A stretch of 40,516 nt of DNA, taken from assembly GCA_045599345.1 (NCBI GenBank), contig JAZRVV010000027.1, positions 1 to 40,516 on the forward strand, given 5' to 3'. The position numbers were made by a program, and so were the translations under genes. This DNA comes from UBA1227 sp045599345 (lineage in GTDB: Bacteria > Bacillota > Clostridia > Oscillospirales > Acutalibacteraceae). The notes under the pieces are model-generated. The model searched no databases, had not been told where the DNA came from, and saw only the letters and a list, made by a program, of their open reading frames with translations. Shown here in pieces: positions 13,921-22,456 of this stretch (positions are counted from its first letter, which is position 1; every line of letters starts with the position of its first letter).

Positions 13921-16401
13921 TTGAAACTCGGCTTTTCAACTAAATATTGGCCAGAGTATACACTCAAGGATTTTGTCGCTTTGGCCAATGAATCAAAATT
14001 TGATGCAATAGAAATCCATGATATTGGATTTGTAACAAGCCATGCTGAGAAGATTCGTAAGTTGTTTTTCTCAAATGGCATTGAAATTGCTGCTATAAAT
14101 AGTAACTTCAATATTGCAAAAAAAGAGGACCAAGAGTCCCTTTATATGACTCTTGCAGGCCTTATGAAGGCTGCAAAGCGTATTCATTGTCACTATATCA
14201 AGGTTTACGCTGAGAGTGACAGTGAGGACGCTGTAGACGAATGTATTGACTTCCTTTCAAAGGCTATTCCAGTAGCAGAGGCGGCTGGTGTCACAATCCT
14301 TATCGTTACAAGAGACTTGTTCTCTGATACTGAAAAACTCGCAACAGTCCTTAAGCATTTTGCATGTGACAACCTTGCAGCTGACTGGAATATGCATGAC
14401 ACATTTTTCAATGCTGGCGAGGATGCCGAAACTACAGTCAAGAACCTTGGCGCATATGTTAAGCTTGTTCATGTTGTTGATCAGACAATGGACAGGCAGT
14501 ATGCTTTGCTCGGTGAGGGAGACCTCCCAATTGCCGATATGATAAATGCGCTTCGTTCAGTAAACTATGAGGGCGTAATTTGTCTTGAGTGGAATCCAAA
14601 GTTCCTTCCAGAAGTTGATGATTTGGAAGTAATTCTTATTCATTACTACCACACAATGCACAGTTTGACTGCAAATGCAAAGGTATCATCACATTACTAT
14701 TACAACAAGACTCATACAGGCAAGTTCCTTTGGAAGAAAGAGGCCTTGATAGACAAGACTTTCCCACAGGTACTTGATAGTATGGTTGAGGAATTCCCTG
14801 ATCAGATAGCGTTTAAGTACACAACACTTGACTATACACGCACATACTCCGAGTTCCGCGACGACGTGGATACGTTCGCTCGCGCACTTATCGCAATGGG
14901 CGTCAAGAAGGGAACACAGGTTGCAGTTTGGGCAACCAACGTGCCTGAGTGGTACATTGCGTTTTGGGCTACAACCAAGATTGGCGCAGTTTTGGTAACT
15001 GTAAACACAGCATACAAGATCGCTGAGCTTGAGTACCTTCTTCGCCAATCTGACACACATACCCTCATTATGATTGAGGGTAACAAGGGCAACTCATATA
15101 AGGAAACTGTTGAGGAGCTCTGCCCAGAACTTAAAACTACAACCAAGGGCAAGCCACTCCACGCAAAGCGTTTGCCATTCCTTCGCAATGTCATCACAAT
15201 AGGCTTTGAGATGGATGGTGCCTTGACCTTTGAAGAGGCCACAGAGCGCTCTCGTGAGGTCCCACTCGTAGAGGTACTCCGCATTGCTGCAACTGTCGAC
15301 AAGAACGACGTTGCTAACATGCAGTACACTTCTGGCACTACTGGTTTCCCAAAGGGCGTAATGCTTACACACTACAATATCGTTAACAACGGTAAGTGTA
15401 TTGGCGACAGAATGGACCTCAGTACGGCTGACCGTATGATGATTCAGGTTCCAATGTTCCACTGCTTTGGCATGGTGCTTGCCATGACGGCAACAATGAC
15501 GCATGGCGGAACAATCTGTCCAATTCCATATTTCTCTGCAAAACCATCTCTTGCTTGTATCAACCAAGAGCATATAACTGCTTTCCATGGCGTACCTACG
15601 ATGTTTATCGCCATGCTTCAGCATCCTGATTTTGACAAGACTGATTTCTCATTTATGCGTACTGGCATCATGGCTGGTAGCCCATGCCCAATTCCTGTAA
15701 TGGAAGAGGTAGTGGAAAAGATGAATATGAAGGAAATCACTATCGTATATGGTCAGACAGAGGCATCACCTGGTTGTACTATGAGTTCAACTGATGACTC
15801 AATCGAGATTCGTTGTACAACAGTAGGCAGACCACTTCCAGAGATTGAGTGCAAGATAGTTGACCCAGAGACAGGTGAGGACCTTCCTGACGGCGTTGAT
15901 GGCGAATTTGTAGCCCGTGGATATAACATAATGAAGGGCTATTACAAGATGCCAAAGGCGACAGCATCAGCAATTGATGCTGATGGTTGGCTCCATACTG
16001 GAGACCTTGCACAGCGCACTCCAGATGGCTTCTACAAGATTACAGGTCGCCTTAAGGATATGATCATCCGTGGTGGTGAAAACATCTATCCAAAGGAGAT
16101 AGAAGAATTCATCTATACACACGACAAGGTAGAGGATGTTCAGGTAATTGGTGTACCTGATGAAGGCCTTGGTGAGGAAATCTGTGCAGAGGTTGTACTC
16201 AAGAAGGGTGAGACCATGACAGAGGATGAGCTTAGGGATTATGTTGGCTCCAATATGGCCAAGCACAAAGTACCTAAGTACGTTCTTTTCGTGGATAGCT
16301 TCCCAATGAACGCAGCAGGTAAAATCCTCAAGTACAAGATGCGTGAAGACGCAATCAAGATTTTCAATCTTGAAAAGGCAAACGACATCGAAACAGCATA
16401 A
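13921..16401 (+). CDS. sugar-isomerase-like TIM barrel fused to AMP-forming acyl-CoA synthetase
   Basis: An 826-residue fusion. Residues 1-265 form a xylose-isomerase-like/AP-endonuclease-2-like barrel (FDAIEIHDIGF, ADWNMHDTF, VKLVHVVD, ICLEWNPKF). The usual metal Glu is missing: GVTILIVTRDLFSDT has V and R where relatives have E and H. Residues about 280-826 are a complete ANL enzyme: YTSGTTGFPKG (from 469), YGQTEASP, GWLHTGDLAQ, GRLKDMIIRGGENIYP and the catalytic lysine K801 in AAGKILK. It starts at TTG with GAGGAGG 7 nt before, overlapping the end of the previous gene, so the two are coupled. The acid substrate is unknown; the long synthetase resembles medium- or long-chain fatty acid enzymes. 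Confidence 0.87.
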   Translation: MKLGFSTKYWPEYTLKDFVALANESKFDAIEIHDIGFVTSHAEKIRKLFFSNGIEIAAINSNFNIAKKEDQESLYMTLAGLMKAAKRIHCHYIKVYAESDSEDAVDECIDFLSKAIPVAEAAGVTILIVTRDLFSDTEKLATVLKHFACDNLAADWNMHDTFFNAGEDAETTVKNLGAYVKLVHVVDQTMDRQYALLGEGDLPIADMINALRSVNYEGVICLEWNPKFLPEVDDLEVILIHYYHTMHSLTANAKVSSHYYYNKTHTGKFLWKKEALIDKTFPQVLDSMVEEFPDQIAFKYTTLDYTRTYSEFRDDVDTFARALIAMGVKKGTQVAVWATNVPEWYIAFWATTKIGAVLVTVNTAYKIAELEYLLRQSDTHTLIMIEGNKGNSYKETVEELCPELKTTTKGKPLHAKRLPFLRNVITIGFEMDGALTFEEATERSREVPLVEVLRIAATVDKNDVANMQYTSGTTGFPKGVMLTHYNIVNNGKCIGDRMDLSTADRMMIQVPMFHCFGMVLAMTATMTHGGTICPIPYFSAKPSLACINQEHITAFHGVPTMFIAMLQHPDFDKTDFSFMRTGIMAGSPCPIPVMEEVVEKMNMKEITIVYGQTEASPGCTMSSTDDSIEIRCTTVGRPLPEIECKIVDPETGEDLPDGVDGEFVARGYNIMKGYYKMPKATASAIDADGWLHTGDLAQRTPDGFYKITGRLKDMIIRGGENIYPKEIEEFIYTHDKVEDVQVIGVPDEGLGEEICAEVVLKKGETMTEDELRDYVGSNMAKHKVPKYVLFVDSFPMNAAGKILKYKMREDAIKIFNLEKANDIETA

Positions 16402-16405
16402 ATTT

Positions 16406-16434
16406 GAGCTCCGGTTTTTGCCGGAGCTCTTTAA
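16406..16434 (+). terminator. terminator of the acyl-CoA synthetase operon
   Basis: GAGCTCCGG/CCGGAGCTC with loop TTTTTG, followed by TTTAATT. It begins 4 nt after the stop codon. Confidence 0.9.
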
Positions 16435-16438
16435 TTCC

Positions 16439-16467
16439 TTGAAAAGCGAACAAATGTATGATACAAT
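16439..16467 (+). promoter_or_regulatory. dinB promoter with probable LexA box
   Basis: TTGAAA (16439-16444) and TACAAT (16462-16467) are spaced by 17 bp. Inside the spacer lies CGAACAAATGTATG (16447-16460), which fits the Gram-positive SOS box CGAACRNRYGTTYC at 12 of 14 positions. A LexA dimer there would block the polymerase, as expected for a damage-inducible polymerase. Confidence 0.72.
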
Positions 16468-16488
16468 TGTTTCAAAGGTGGTGAGGTG

Positions 16489-17727
16489 TTGGACAGGGTT
16501 ATATTGCATTGCGACTGTAATAGCTTTTTTGCGTCCGTTGAGTGCGCAATGAGGCCAGAACTGTGGCAATATCCGGTCGCTGTTGCGGGCGACCCAGAGA
16601 GCCGTCATGGCATCATTTTGGCTAAAAATGAGCTCGCAAAAAAGGCGGGAGTACAAACCGCAGAGCCTATTTGGCAGGCGAAGCGCAAGTGTCCAAACCT
16701 CATCTGCGTATCAGCGCATTTTGATGCATATCACGACTTTTTTGAGAGGATTAATAAGATTTATCTTGATTATACGGACCTCGTAGAGCCATTTTCTATT
16801 GACGAATCATTCCTTGATTTGACTGGTTGTATGCATCTTCACCCAGGCAAAACGCCACGGGATATTGCGGACGAGTTGCGCGAACGCGTCAAGGCGGAAC
16901 TCGGCATTACAATATCCGTCGGAGTCTCGTTTTGCAAGTTCTATGCCAAGCTCGGCAGTGACTACAAAAAGCCCAATGCTACGACCGTTATCGGTCGTGA
17001 TGACATTGCGCAAATAGTGTATCCACTGCCGGTGTCCGACCTTCTTTTCGTCGGACGTAAGGCGACAGAGGTGCTCAATATGCATGCGGTTTACAGGGTT
17101 GGTGAACTGGCAGCCTTGAGCCGTGAATACCTTTACCAAATACTGGGCAAGCAGGGTGAGGGACTCTATGATTCCATCCATGGTTTTGATATGGAGCCTG
17201 TCCGTGATTTCTATGATTATATTGCACCAAAATCAATTGGAAACAGTATGACATTTAGGCGTGATTTGGTGGGAGAGCGAGAGGTCCGCTTTGGCATTTC
17301 CGCACTCTCGGATTCGGTCGCATCACGCCTGAGGTTTGAGGGATTTAAGGCAACTGTTATCCAGGTGCAAATTAGGGATCCAGAGTTCAAAACAATTCAG
17401 CGTCAGAGGAAGCTTGATCATCCAACATACCTCCAAAAAGAGATTACAGAAGTGGCAATGGAATTGATTGCTGAAAACTGGAATTTCTCAGTACCTATAA
17501 GGCTTTTGGGCGTCAGCGGCAACGAACTTGTGCCTGCTGACACAGAGGATTTTCAGCAGATTTCACTCTTTGAAGAGCCAGAGAAAATCGATAGCCAAAA
17601 GCAGGGAAAACTTGAGGATGCAATGGCGGAAATTCGTGAAAAGTATGGTGTCACATCCATCAAATTTGGCTATGTGGATGACAAGGAATTGGGCATTAAA
17701 TTCCCAAGAAAAACTGATGAAAAATAA
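16489..17727 (+). CDS. dinB: DNA polymerase IV (Y family)
   Basis: A 413-codon frame from the in-frame GTG at 16486; I prefer the TTG at 16489, because it is the better spaced start for AAAGGTGGT and gives the usual N-terminus MDRVILHCDCNSFFASVE. The metal residues are D in HCDCNSFF and D-E in SIDESFLD (about residue 105). The thumb HhH region follows, then the little-finger domain. QISLF near residue 358 is a sliding-clamp binding motif, followed by a charged tail. It performs translesion synthesis and is error-prone. It stands alone behind an SOS-type promoter and is convergent with rnhA. Confidence 0.95.
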   Translation: MDRVILHCDCNSFFASVECAMRPELWQYPVAVAGDPESRHGIILAKNELAKKAGVQTAEPIWQAKRKCPNLICVSAHFDAYHDFFERINKIYLDYTDLVEPFSIDESFLDLTGCMHLHPGKTPRDIADELRERVKAELGITISVGVSFCKFYAKLGSDYKKPNATTVIGRDDIAQIVYPLPVSDLLFVGRKATEVLNMHAVYRVGELAALSREYLYQILGKQGEGLYDSIHGFDMEPVRDFYDYIAPKSIGNSMTFRRDLVGEREVRFGISALSDSVASRLRFEGFKATVIQVQIRDPEFKTIQRQRKLDHPTYLQKEITEVAMELIAENWNFSVPIRLLGVSGNELVPADTEDFQQISLFEEPEKIDSQKQGKLEDAMAEIREKYGVTSIKFGYVDDKELGIKFPRKTDEK

Positions 17728-17758
17728 GACCAACAAGCGGCTGCCTGTTGGTCTTTTT
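17727..17758. terminator. terminator between convergent dinB and rnhA
   Basis: AGACCAACA/TGTTGGTCT with a 10-nt loop and TTTTT on the right. A runs before it on the left give T on the minus strand, so it may also serve rnhA. The stem overlaps the last base of the dinB stop codon. Confidence 0.88.
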
Positions 17759-17798
17759 GTTGCTTAAGTTGTATTTAAGTTTATCCAATATAATTTTA

Positions 17799-18245
17799 TT
17801 AAAGATATTGCTGATATGCGCCAACGGCGAGCTTGTCGCAACGCTCATTTTCAGGGTGGCCAGCGTGTCCTTTGAGCCAAATTATCTGGAGCTCATGTGG
17901 CTCGATTAGCGTTAAAAGCTCATCCCAAAGCTCGATGTTTTGGGCTGGCTTTTTGTCCGCTTTTCGCCATCCATTTGCCTTCCAACTAGCAGCCCAACCC
18001 TTCTCAAGAGCGTTGGCTACGTATTGCGAATCCGTGTATAAAACAACGTGGCATGGGCGTTTGAGCGCCTTGAATCCCTCAATTACAGCGGTAAGTTCCA
18101 TCTTGTTGTTTGTGGTCTCGGCCTCTCCACCAGAAAATTCTTTTTCATAGTTTCCGGTGCGGAGGATAGTGCCCCAACCGCCAGGACCAGGGTTGCCACT
18201 GCAGGCGCCATCTGTGAACATTTCAACTTTTGTTAAGTCTGACAT
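17799..18245 (-). CDS. rnhA: ribonuclease HI
   Basis: A 148-residue enzyme that cuts the RNA strand of RNA-DNA hybrids. The DEDD residues are visible in FTDGACSGNPGPGGWG, NNKMELTAVIEG, LYTDSQYV and GHPENERCDKLA. The start MSDLTKVEMF is chosen because GGTGAT lies 6 nt before it; an in-frame ATG 18 nt upstream (18263) would add MIVVIK without a ribosome site. The basic loop KANGWRKADKKP matches the handle region of the E. coli enzyme. It is monocistronic. Confidence 0.95.
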   Translation of the reverse strand: MSDLTKVEMFTDGACSGNPGPGGWGTILRTGNYEKEFSGGEAETTNNKMELTAVIEGFKALKRPCHVVLYTDSQYVANALEKGWAASWKANGWRKADKKPAQNIELWDELLTLIEPHELQIIWLKGHAGHPENERCDKLAVGAYQQYL

Positions 18246-18296
18246 TTTAATCACCACAATCATCTTAACATATTACTTTAAGTTCGTGCAATACTC

Positions 18297-18325
18297 TTGA
18301 AATATTATTATATATAATTTATAAT
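18297..18325 (+). promoter_or_regulatory. promoter of the rnj-gdpP-rplI-dnaB run
   Basis: TTGAAA (18297-18302) and a consensus TATAAT (18320-18325) are spaced by 17 bp. The 66-nt leader that follows contains GGGG/CCCC and ATCC/GGAT hairpins that exclude each other; I cannot assign them a role. Confidence 0.85.
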
Positions 18326-18391
18326 AGTAAGGCTAATGGTTTAATTTGGGGTAATATCCCCTTCGGATAACTCTAACGAAAGGATTTAAAA

Positions 18392-20071
18392 ATGTCTCTT
18401 AAAAAAACATTCAAAATGCCTGTTCGCATTTCTTTCCTCGGCGGACTGAATGAAATAGGCAAAAATATGACACTTTATGAGTATGACGGCGATATGTTTA
18501 TACTCGACTGCGGTCTCGCATTCCCAGAGGCTGATATGCTTGGTGTCGATTTGGTGTTACCAGATTTTACATATGTCCAGCGCAATGCTGAAAAAATAAA
18601 GGGTATCATCATCACCCACGGACACGAGGACCATATTGGTGGCCTTGCGTACCTCCTCAAGGAGGTAAATGTGCCAGTTTATGGTACGGCGCTTACAATT
18701 GGTCTTATTGAGCACAAGCTTCGTGAGCACGGAATACTAGATGCTTGTACACTCAATGTAATCAAGCCGGGCGATCGTTTTGAACTTGGCAAGTTTGAGA
18801 TTGAGGCCATTCACGTTAACCACTCAATCCCAGATGCTGTTGCTTTTGCAATTCGTTGCGAAGCTGGCACAATAGTACAGACAGGTGACTTTAAAATTGA
18901 TACCACACCAATCGATGGTCAACTTATTGACCTTGCACGCTTTGCCGAGATAGGCAAGGAGGGCGTACTCTGTTACCTTGCTGATTCAACTAATGCAGAA
19001 AAGATTGGCTATTCAGCATCGGAGCGTACAGTAGGCCATTCATTTGAAACACTTTTCCGTATGGCTGGCAAACGTCGCATCATAGTTGCGACTTTCGCGT
19101 CCAACATACACCGTGTACAGCAGATTATTAACGAGGCGGCCATCAATGACCGCAAGGTTGCACTTTCAGGCCGCAGCCTTGAAAACGTTATTTCTGTTGG
19201 CCAAGAACTTGGATATCTTGATGTCCCAGACGGACTCATCATCCCACTTGACGAGATTAACCATTACGAGCCATGGCAGATTCTCCTTGTTACAACAGGT
19301 AGCCAGGGTGAGCCTTTGTCAGCTCTTTCAAGAATGGCTTTCCAGGATCATAGGAAGGTTAATATTTCTTCAAATGACTACGTTATCATCTCAGCAAAAC
19401 CAATTCCTGGTAACGAAAAGTCAGTGAGCAAGGTTGTAAACGAACTTATGCGTCATGGTGCAGAGGTCGTTTATGAGAGCATGTACGATGTTCACGTATC
19501 AGGCCACGCATGCCAAGAGGAACTTAAACTTATGCTCGCACTTGTTCATCCACGCTACTTCATCCCAGTTCATGGTGAGCAGAAGCATCTTTCAAATCAT
19601 GCTATCCTTGCAAACTTAATGGGTATGCCAAGTAGGGATATCATTATTCCTGAAAACGGCAAAACTGTTGAGGTCTGTGATGGAATGTTCCATGAGAATG
19701 GAATGGTACCTGCTGGCAAGGTCTTTGTTGACGGCAGCGGTGTAGGTGACGTTGGACAAGTAGTAATTCGTGATAGAACCAAGCTTTCACAGGATGGTCT
19801 TATCACTGTTGTACTTACAATTGACTCAGCATCTGGCGAGGTAATCGCCGGCCCAGATATCGTTTCACGTGGATTTGTATATGTACGTGAATCAGAGGAA
19901 ATCATGGATGAAATGAAAACTGTTGCGCGTGAGGCAACAGAGGAGTGCATCGCGAACGATATTCGTGATTGGACATCTATTAAAAACAGTATCAAGGATG
20001 GCATAGGACAGCTCGTATATGAGCGTACAAGACGTAGCCCTATGATTCTTCCAATCATCATGGAGGTTTAG
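18392..20071 (+). CDS. rnj: ribonuclease J
   Basis: A 559-residue beta-CASP metallo-beta-lactamase nuclease with endo- and 5'-3' exonuclease activity in mRNA decay and RNA maturation. HGHEDH at 76-81 is the metal motif. FLGGLNEIGKNM at the N-terminus, SGHACQEELKLML and PVHGEQKHL in the beta-CASP and C-terminal parts are family blocks. The length matches RNase J1/J2. The ribosome site is GAAAGGA. It heads a co-directional run; its stop lies 2 bp before gdpP. Confidence 0.95.
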   Translation: MSLKKTFKMPVRISFLGGLNEIGKNMTLYEYDGDMFILDCGLAFPEADMLGVDLVLPDFTYVQRNAEKIKGIIITHGHEDHIGGLAYLLKEVNVPVYGTALTIGLIEHKLREHGILDACTLNVIKPGDRFELGKFEIEAIHVNHSIPDAVAFAIRCEAGTIVQTGDFKIDTTPIDGQLIDLARFAEIGKEGVLCYLADSTNAEKIGYSASERTVGHSFETLFRMAGKRRIIVATFASNIHRVQQIINEAAINDRKVALSGRSLENVISVGQELGYLDVPDGLIIPLDEINHYEPWQILLVTTGSQGEPLSALSRMAFQDHRKVNISSNDYVIISAKPIPGNEKSVSKVVNELMRHGAEVVYESMYDVHVSGHACQEELKLMLALVHPRYFIPVHGEQKHLSNHAILANLMGMPSRDIIIPENGKTVEVCDGMFHENGMVPAGKVFVDGSGVGDVGQVVIRDRTKLSQDGLITVVLTIDSASGEVIAGPDIVSRGFVYVRESEEIMDEMKTVAREATEECIANDIRDWTSIKNSIKDGIGQLVYERTRRSPMILPIIMEV

Positions 20072-20073
20072 TA

Positions 20074-22011
20074 GTGAAGACTGTATTTTCCATAGTTTGT
20101 GTAATAGCTGCAGCCCTTTCAACTATCTATATGTTTTCTGTAAATTATACCGTTGGTATGATTCAGGCACTTGTATTCTTGTGCCTCTGTCTTGCCGGCC
20201 TTATTATCTATGCCTTCAAGACAACATCACTTAAAAGGTCTGTAAAGCGTGCATCAAAATATTTTGAACACGAGGAAAATGCAGAGCGTCCATTCCCAGC
20301 AATAGTTTGCAGCGAGGATGGAGAGATCCTCTGGTATAACAAGGCGTTTAACAACGGCGTGCTTAGCACAGGCCTTGTTAAACAGGGATATATCAGTGAA
20401 TTTGTCGGTGACATCTCTCTTCCAACTTTGTTTACTGCAAAGGATGGCACAAGTATCACTTACCTTGATAGGAAGTATACAGTTTACTGTGACAACATAG
20501 GCGATAGTAAGCCTACGTATTGTCTCTTCTTTATCGACAATACAGAAATTAAAACGCTCGCCGAGGAATACGAGCACACACGCCCAGTAGTTTTGCAGAT
20601 GAAGATAGACAATCTCGAAGAGGTCTATCAAAACTACAAGCACAGTGAGTGTGAGGTTATAAGCGGCGAGCTTGAGAATATCCTTGAGGAATGGGTATCG
20701 AAGTATTCGAGTGTATTCCGCAAGGTTGGTAGTGGCAAGTTCGTAATGGTACTTGAGGAACGTGGACTTGATGAAATAGTCGAGAACAAGTTTGACATCC
20801 TCAAAACCATACGTGATTACAAGTATGGTAATAATCCAGTTAACATAACATTGTCTATTGGTGTTGGTCATGGCGGCACATATACACAGTGCGATGACTA
20901 TTCAAAGCAAGCGCTTGAGATGTCTCAGAGCCGCGGTGGTGACCAGGCAACAGTTAACAATGATGGCGACCTTAAATTCTTTGGTGGACTGTCCCAGGGC
21001 TCTACCACACATTCCAAGATTAAGGCACGCATTATGGCATCAGCTCTTGCTGACCACATAAATAATGCGGATACGATATTTGTAATGGGTCACTGTTTCT
21101 CAGACCTTGACAGCGTTGGCGCAGCTTGTGGTGTACACGAGATGGCAAGGGCACTTGGCAAGCATTGCTACATCGTCTGCGACAAGGAAAAGTCGATGGC
21201 GAAACAACTTATTGAGCAGTTATCATCATCGTCTCTTCCTAACGTATTTGTAAATGGTGAGACAGCTGCTGAATTCTGCACTTCAAAGAGCCTACTTATC
21301 ATAGTGGACACTCATCGCGCAGAATCGCTTGAGTATCCAGAGCTCTTTAGCAAATTTGAAAAGGTTGTTGTAATTGACCATCATCGCCGAACAGCAAATT
21401 ACATCAGTAATGCTGTCCTTTACTATGATGAGTCAAATGCTTCATCCGCATGTGAGATGGTAACTGAACTCTTACAGTACATCCCAGCCAAGGTTGAGCT
21501 TAAACCAGAAAGTGCAGAGGCACTTCTTTCTGGCATTATGCTTGACACACGTAACTTTGTACTTTCAACTGGTGCACGTACTTTTGAGGCTGCAGCATAC
21601 CTCAAGGGAATAGGTGCTGACACAGTATCAGTAAAGCAGCTCTTTGCAAACAACTTTGAAAGCTACAAGAACAAGAATGCAATCGTATCTACTGCAGTGA
21701 CTTATAAGGGCTGTGCGGTTGCAGTTGCAACAGAGCACTTTGACGACATTCGCATCATAGCATCACAGGTAGCAAATGAGTTACTTAACGTTGCTGGAGT
21801 TAAGTCGTCATACGTTCTCTTTGAGGAGGACAATCAAATAAATATTTCTGCACGTTCCCTTGGTGAGATGAATGTTCAGATGATTATGGAATCATTAGGT
21901 GGTGGCGGACATCTTACAATGGCTGCAACACAGATACCTGACGTCACAATGGGTGATGCAGTAGTAAAACTTGAAAATGCAATTAATGAATATTTTGAGG
22001 AGAACAAATAA
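20074..22011 (+). CDS. gdpP: cyclic-di-AMP phosphodiesterase GdpP
   Basis: A 645-residue membrane protein. Two N-terminal helices (about 3-24 and 30-48) are followed by a PAS-like sensor (about 70-165), a degenerate GGDEF domain ending in SRGGDQ (about 290), and a DHH/DHHA1 phosphodiesterase. In the last, D344-L-D346 lies in CFSDLDSVG, DHH is at 435-437 and GGGGHLTMAA near the end. It hydrolyses c-di-AMP to pApA and so affects potassium balance, cell wall and beta-lactam tolerance. GTG start, with GGAGG 8 nt before. Its stop overlaps the rplI start (TAATG). Confidence 0.95.
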   Translation: MKTVFSIVCVIAAALSTIYMFSVNYTVGMIQALVFLCLCLAGLIIYAFKTTSLKRSVKRASKYFEHEENAERPFPAIVCSEDGEILWYNKAFNNGVLSTGLVKQGYISEFVGDISLPTLFTAKDGTSITYLDRKYTVYCDNIGDSKPTYCLFFIDNTEIKTLAEEYEHTRPVVLQMKIDNLEEVYQNYKHSECEVISGELENILEEWVSKYSSVFRKVGSGKFVMVLEERGLDEIVENKFDILKTIRDYKYGNNPVNITLSIGVGHGGTYTQCDDYSKQALEMSQSRGGDQATVNNDGDLKFFGGLSQGSTTHSKIKARIMASALADHINNADTIFVMGHCFSDLDSVGAACGVHEMARALGKHCYIVCDKEKSMAKQLIEQLSSSSLPNVFVNGETAAEFCTSKSLLIIVDTHRAESLEYPELFSKFEKVVVIDHHRRTANYISNAVLYYDESNASSACEMVTELLQYIPAKVELKPESAEALLSGIMLDTRNFVLSTGARTFEAAAYLKGIGADTVSVKQLFANNFESYKNKNAIVSTAVTYKGCAVAVATEHFDDIRIIASQVANELLNVAGVKSSYVLFEEDNQINISARSLGEMNVQMIMESLGGGGHLTMAATQIPDVTMGDAVVKLENAINEYFEENK

Positions 22012-22454
22012 TGAAAGTTATACTTAAGCAAGATGTAAAGGGCCTTGGCAAGAAAGGCGATATGGTAAATGCTTCGGATGGATATGCTAGAAACTTCCTT
22101 TTTCCAAAGAATCTTGCTGTTGAAGCAAATGCTCAAAATGTAACTGAAAAGAACAACGCAGATGCATCAAAGCAGTTTAAATATGACACAGAAAAGGCAG
22201 AGGCACAATCTTGCGCAGACAAGCTTGAGGGCCAAATCCTCAAGATGACTGCAAAAGCAGGCAAGGCTGGCAAACTTTTCGGTTCAGTAACAGCAAAGGA
22301 AATTGCCGCAAAAATCAAGACTGATTACGCTATCGAAGTAGACAAGCGTAAAATCACTGCTCCAGAAATCAAAGCGTTTGGTACATACAACGTATCAGTT
22401 AAATTGTTCGAAGGTGTAAAGGCTGACCTTAAGGTACAGGTTGTAGAGGAATAA
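22011..22454 (+). CDS. rplI: 50S ribosomal protein L9
   Basis: A 147-residue protein with the L9 signature MKVILKQDVKGLGKKGDMVNASDGYARNF in two parts: the N-terminal RNA-binding domain, then a long connecting helix and a C-terminal domain (KRKITAPEIKAFGTYNVSVKLFEGV). It binds 23S rRNA domain V near the L1 stalk. It overlaps gdpP by one base and precedes dnaB by 2 bp, the gdpP-rplI-dnaB order conserved across Firmicutes. Confidence 0.97.
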   Translation: MKVILKQDVKGLGKKGDMVNASDGYARNFLFPKNLAVEANAQNVTEKNNADASKQFKYDTEKAEAQSCADKLEGQILKMTAKAGKAGKLFGSVTAKEIAAKIKTDYAIEVDKRKITAPEIKAFGTYNVSVKLFEGVKADLKVQVVEE

Positions 22455-22456
22455 TT

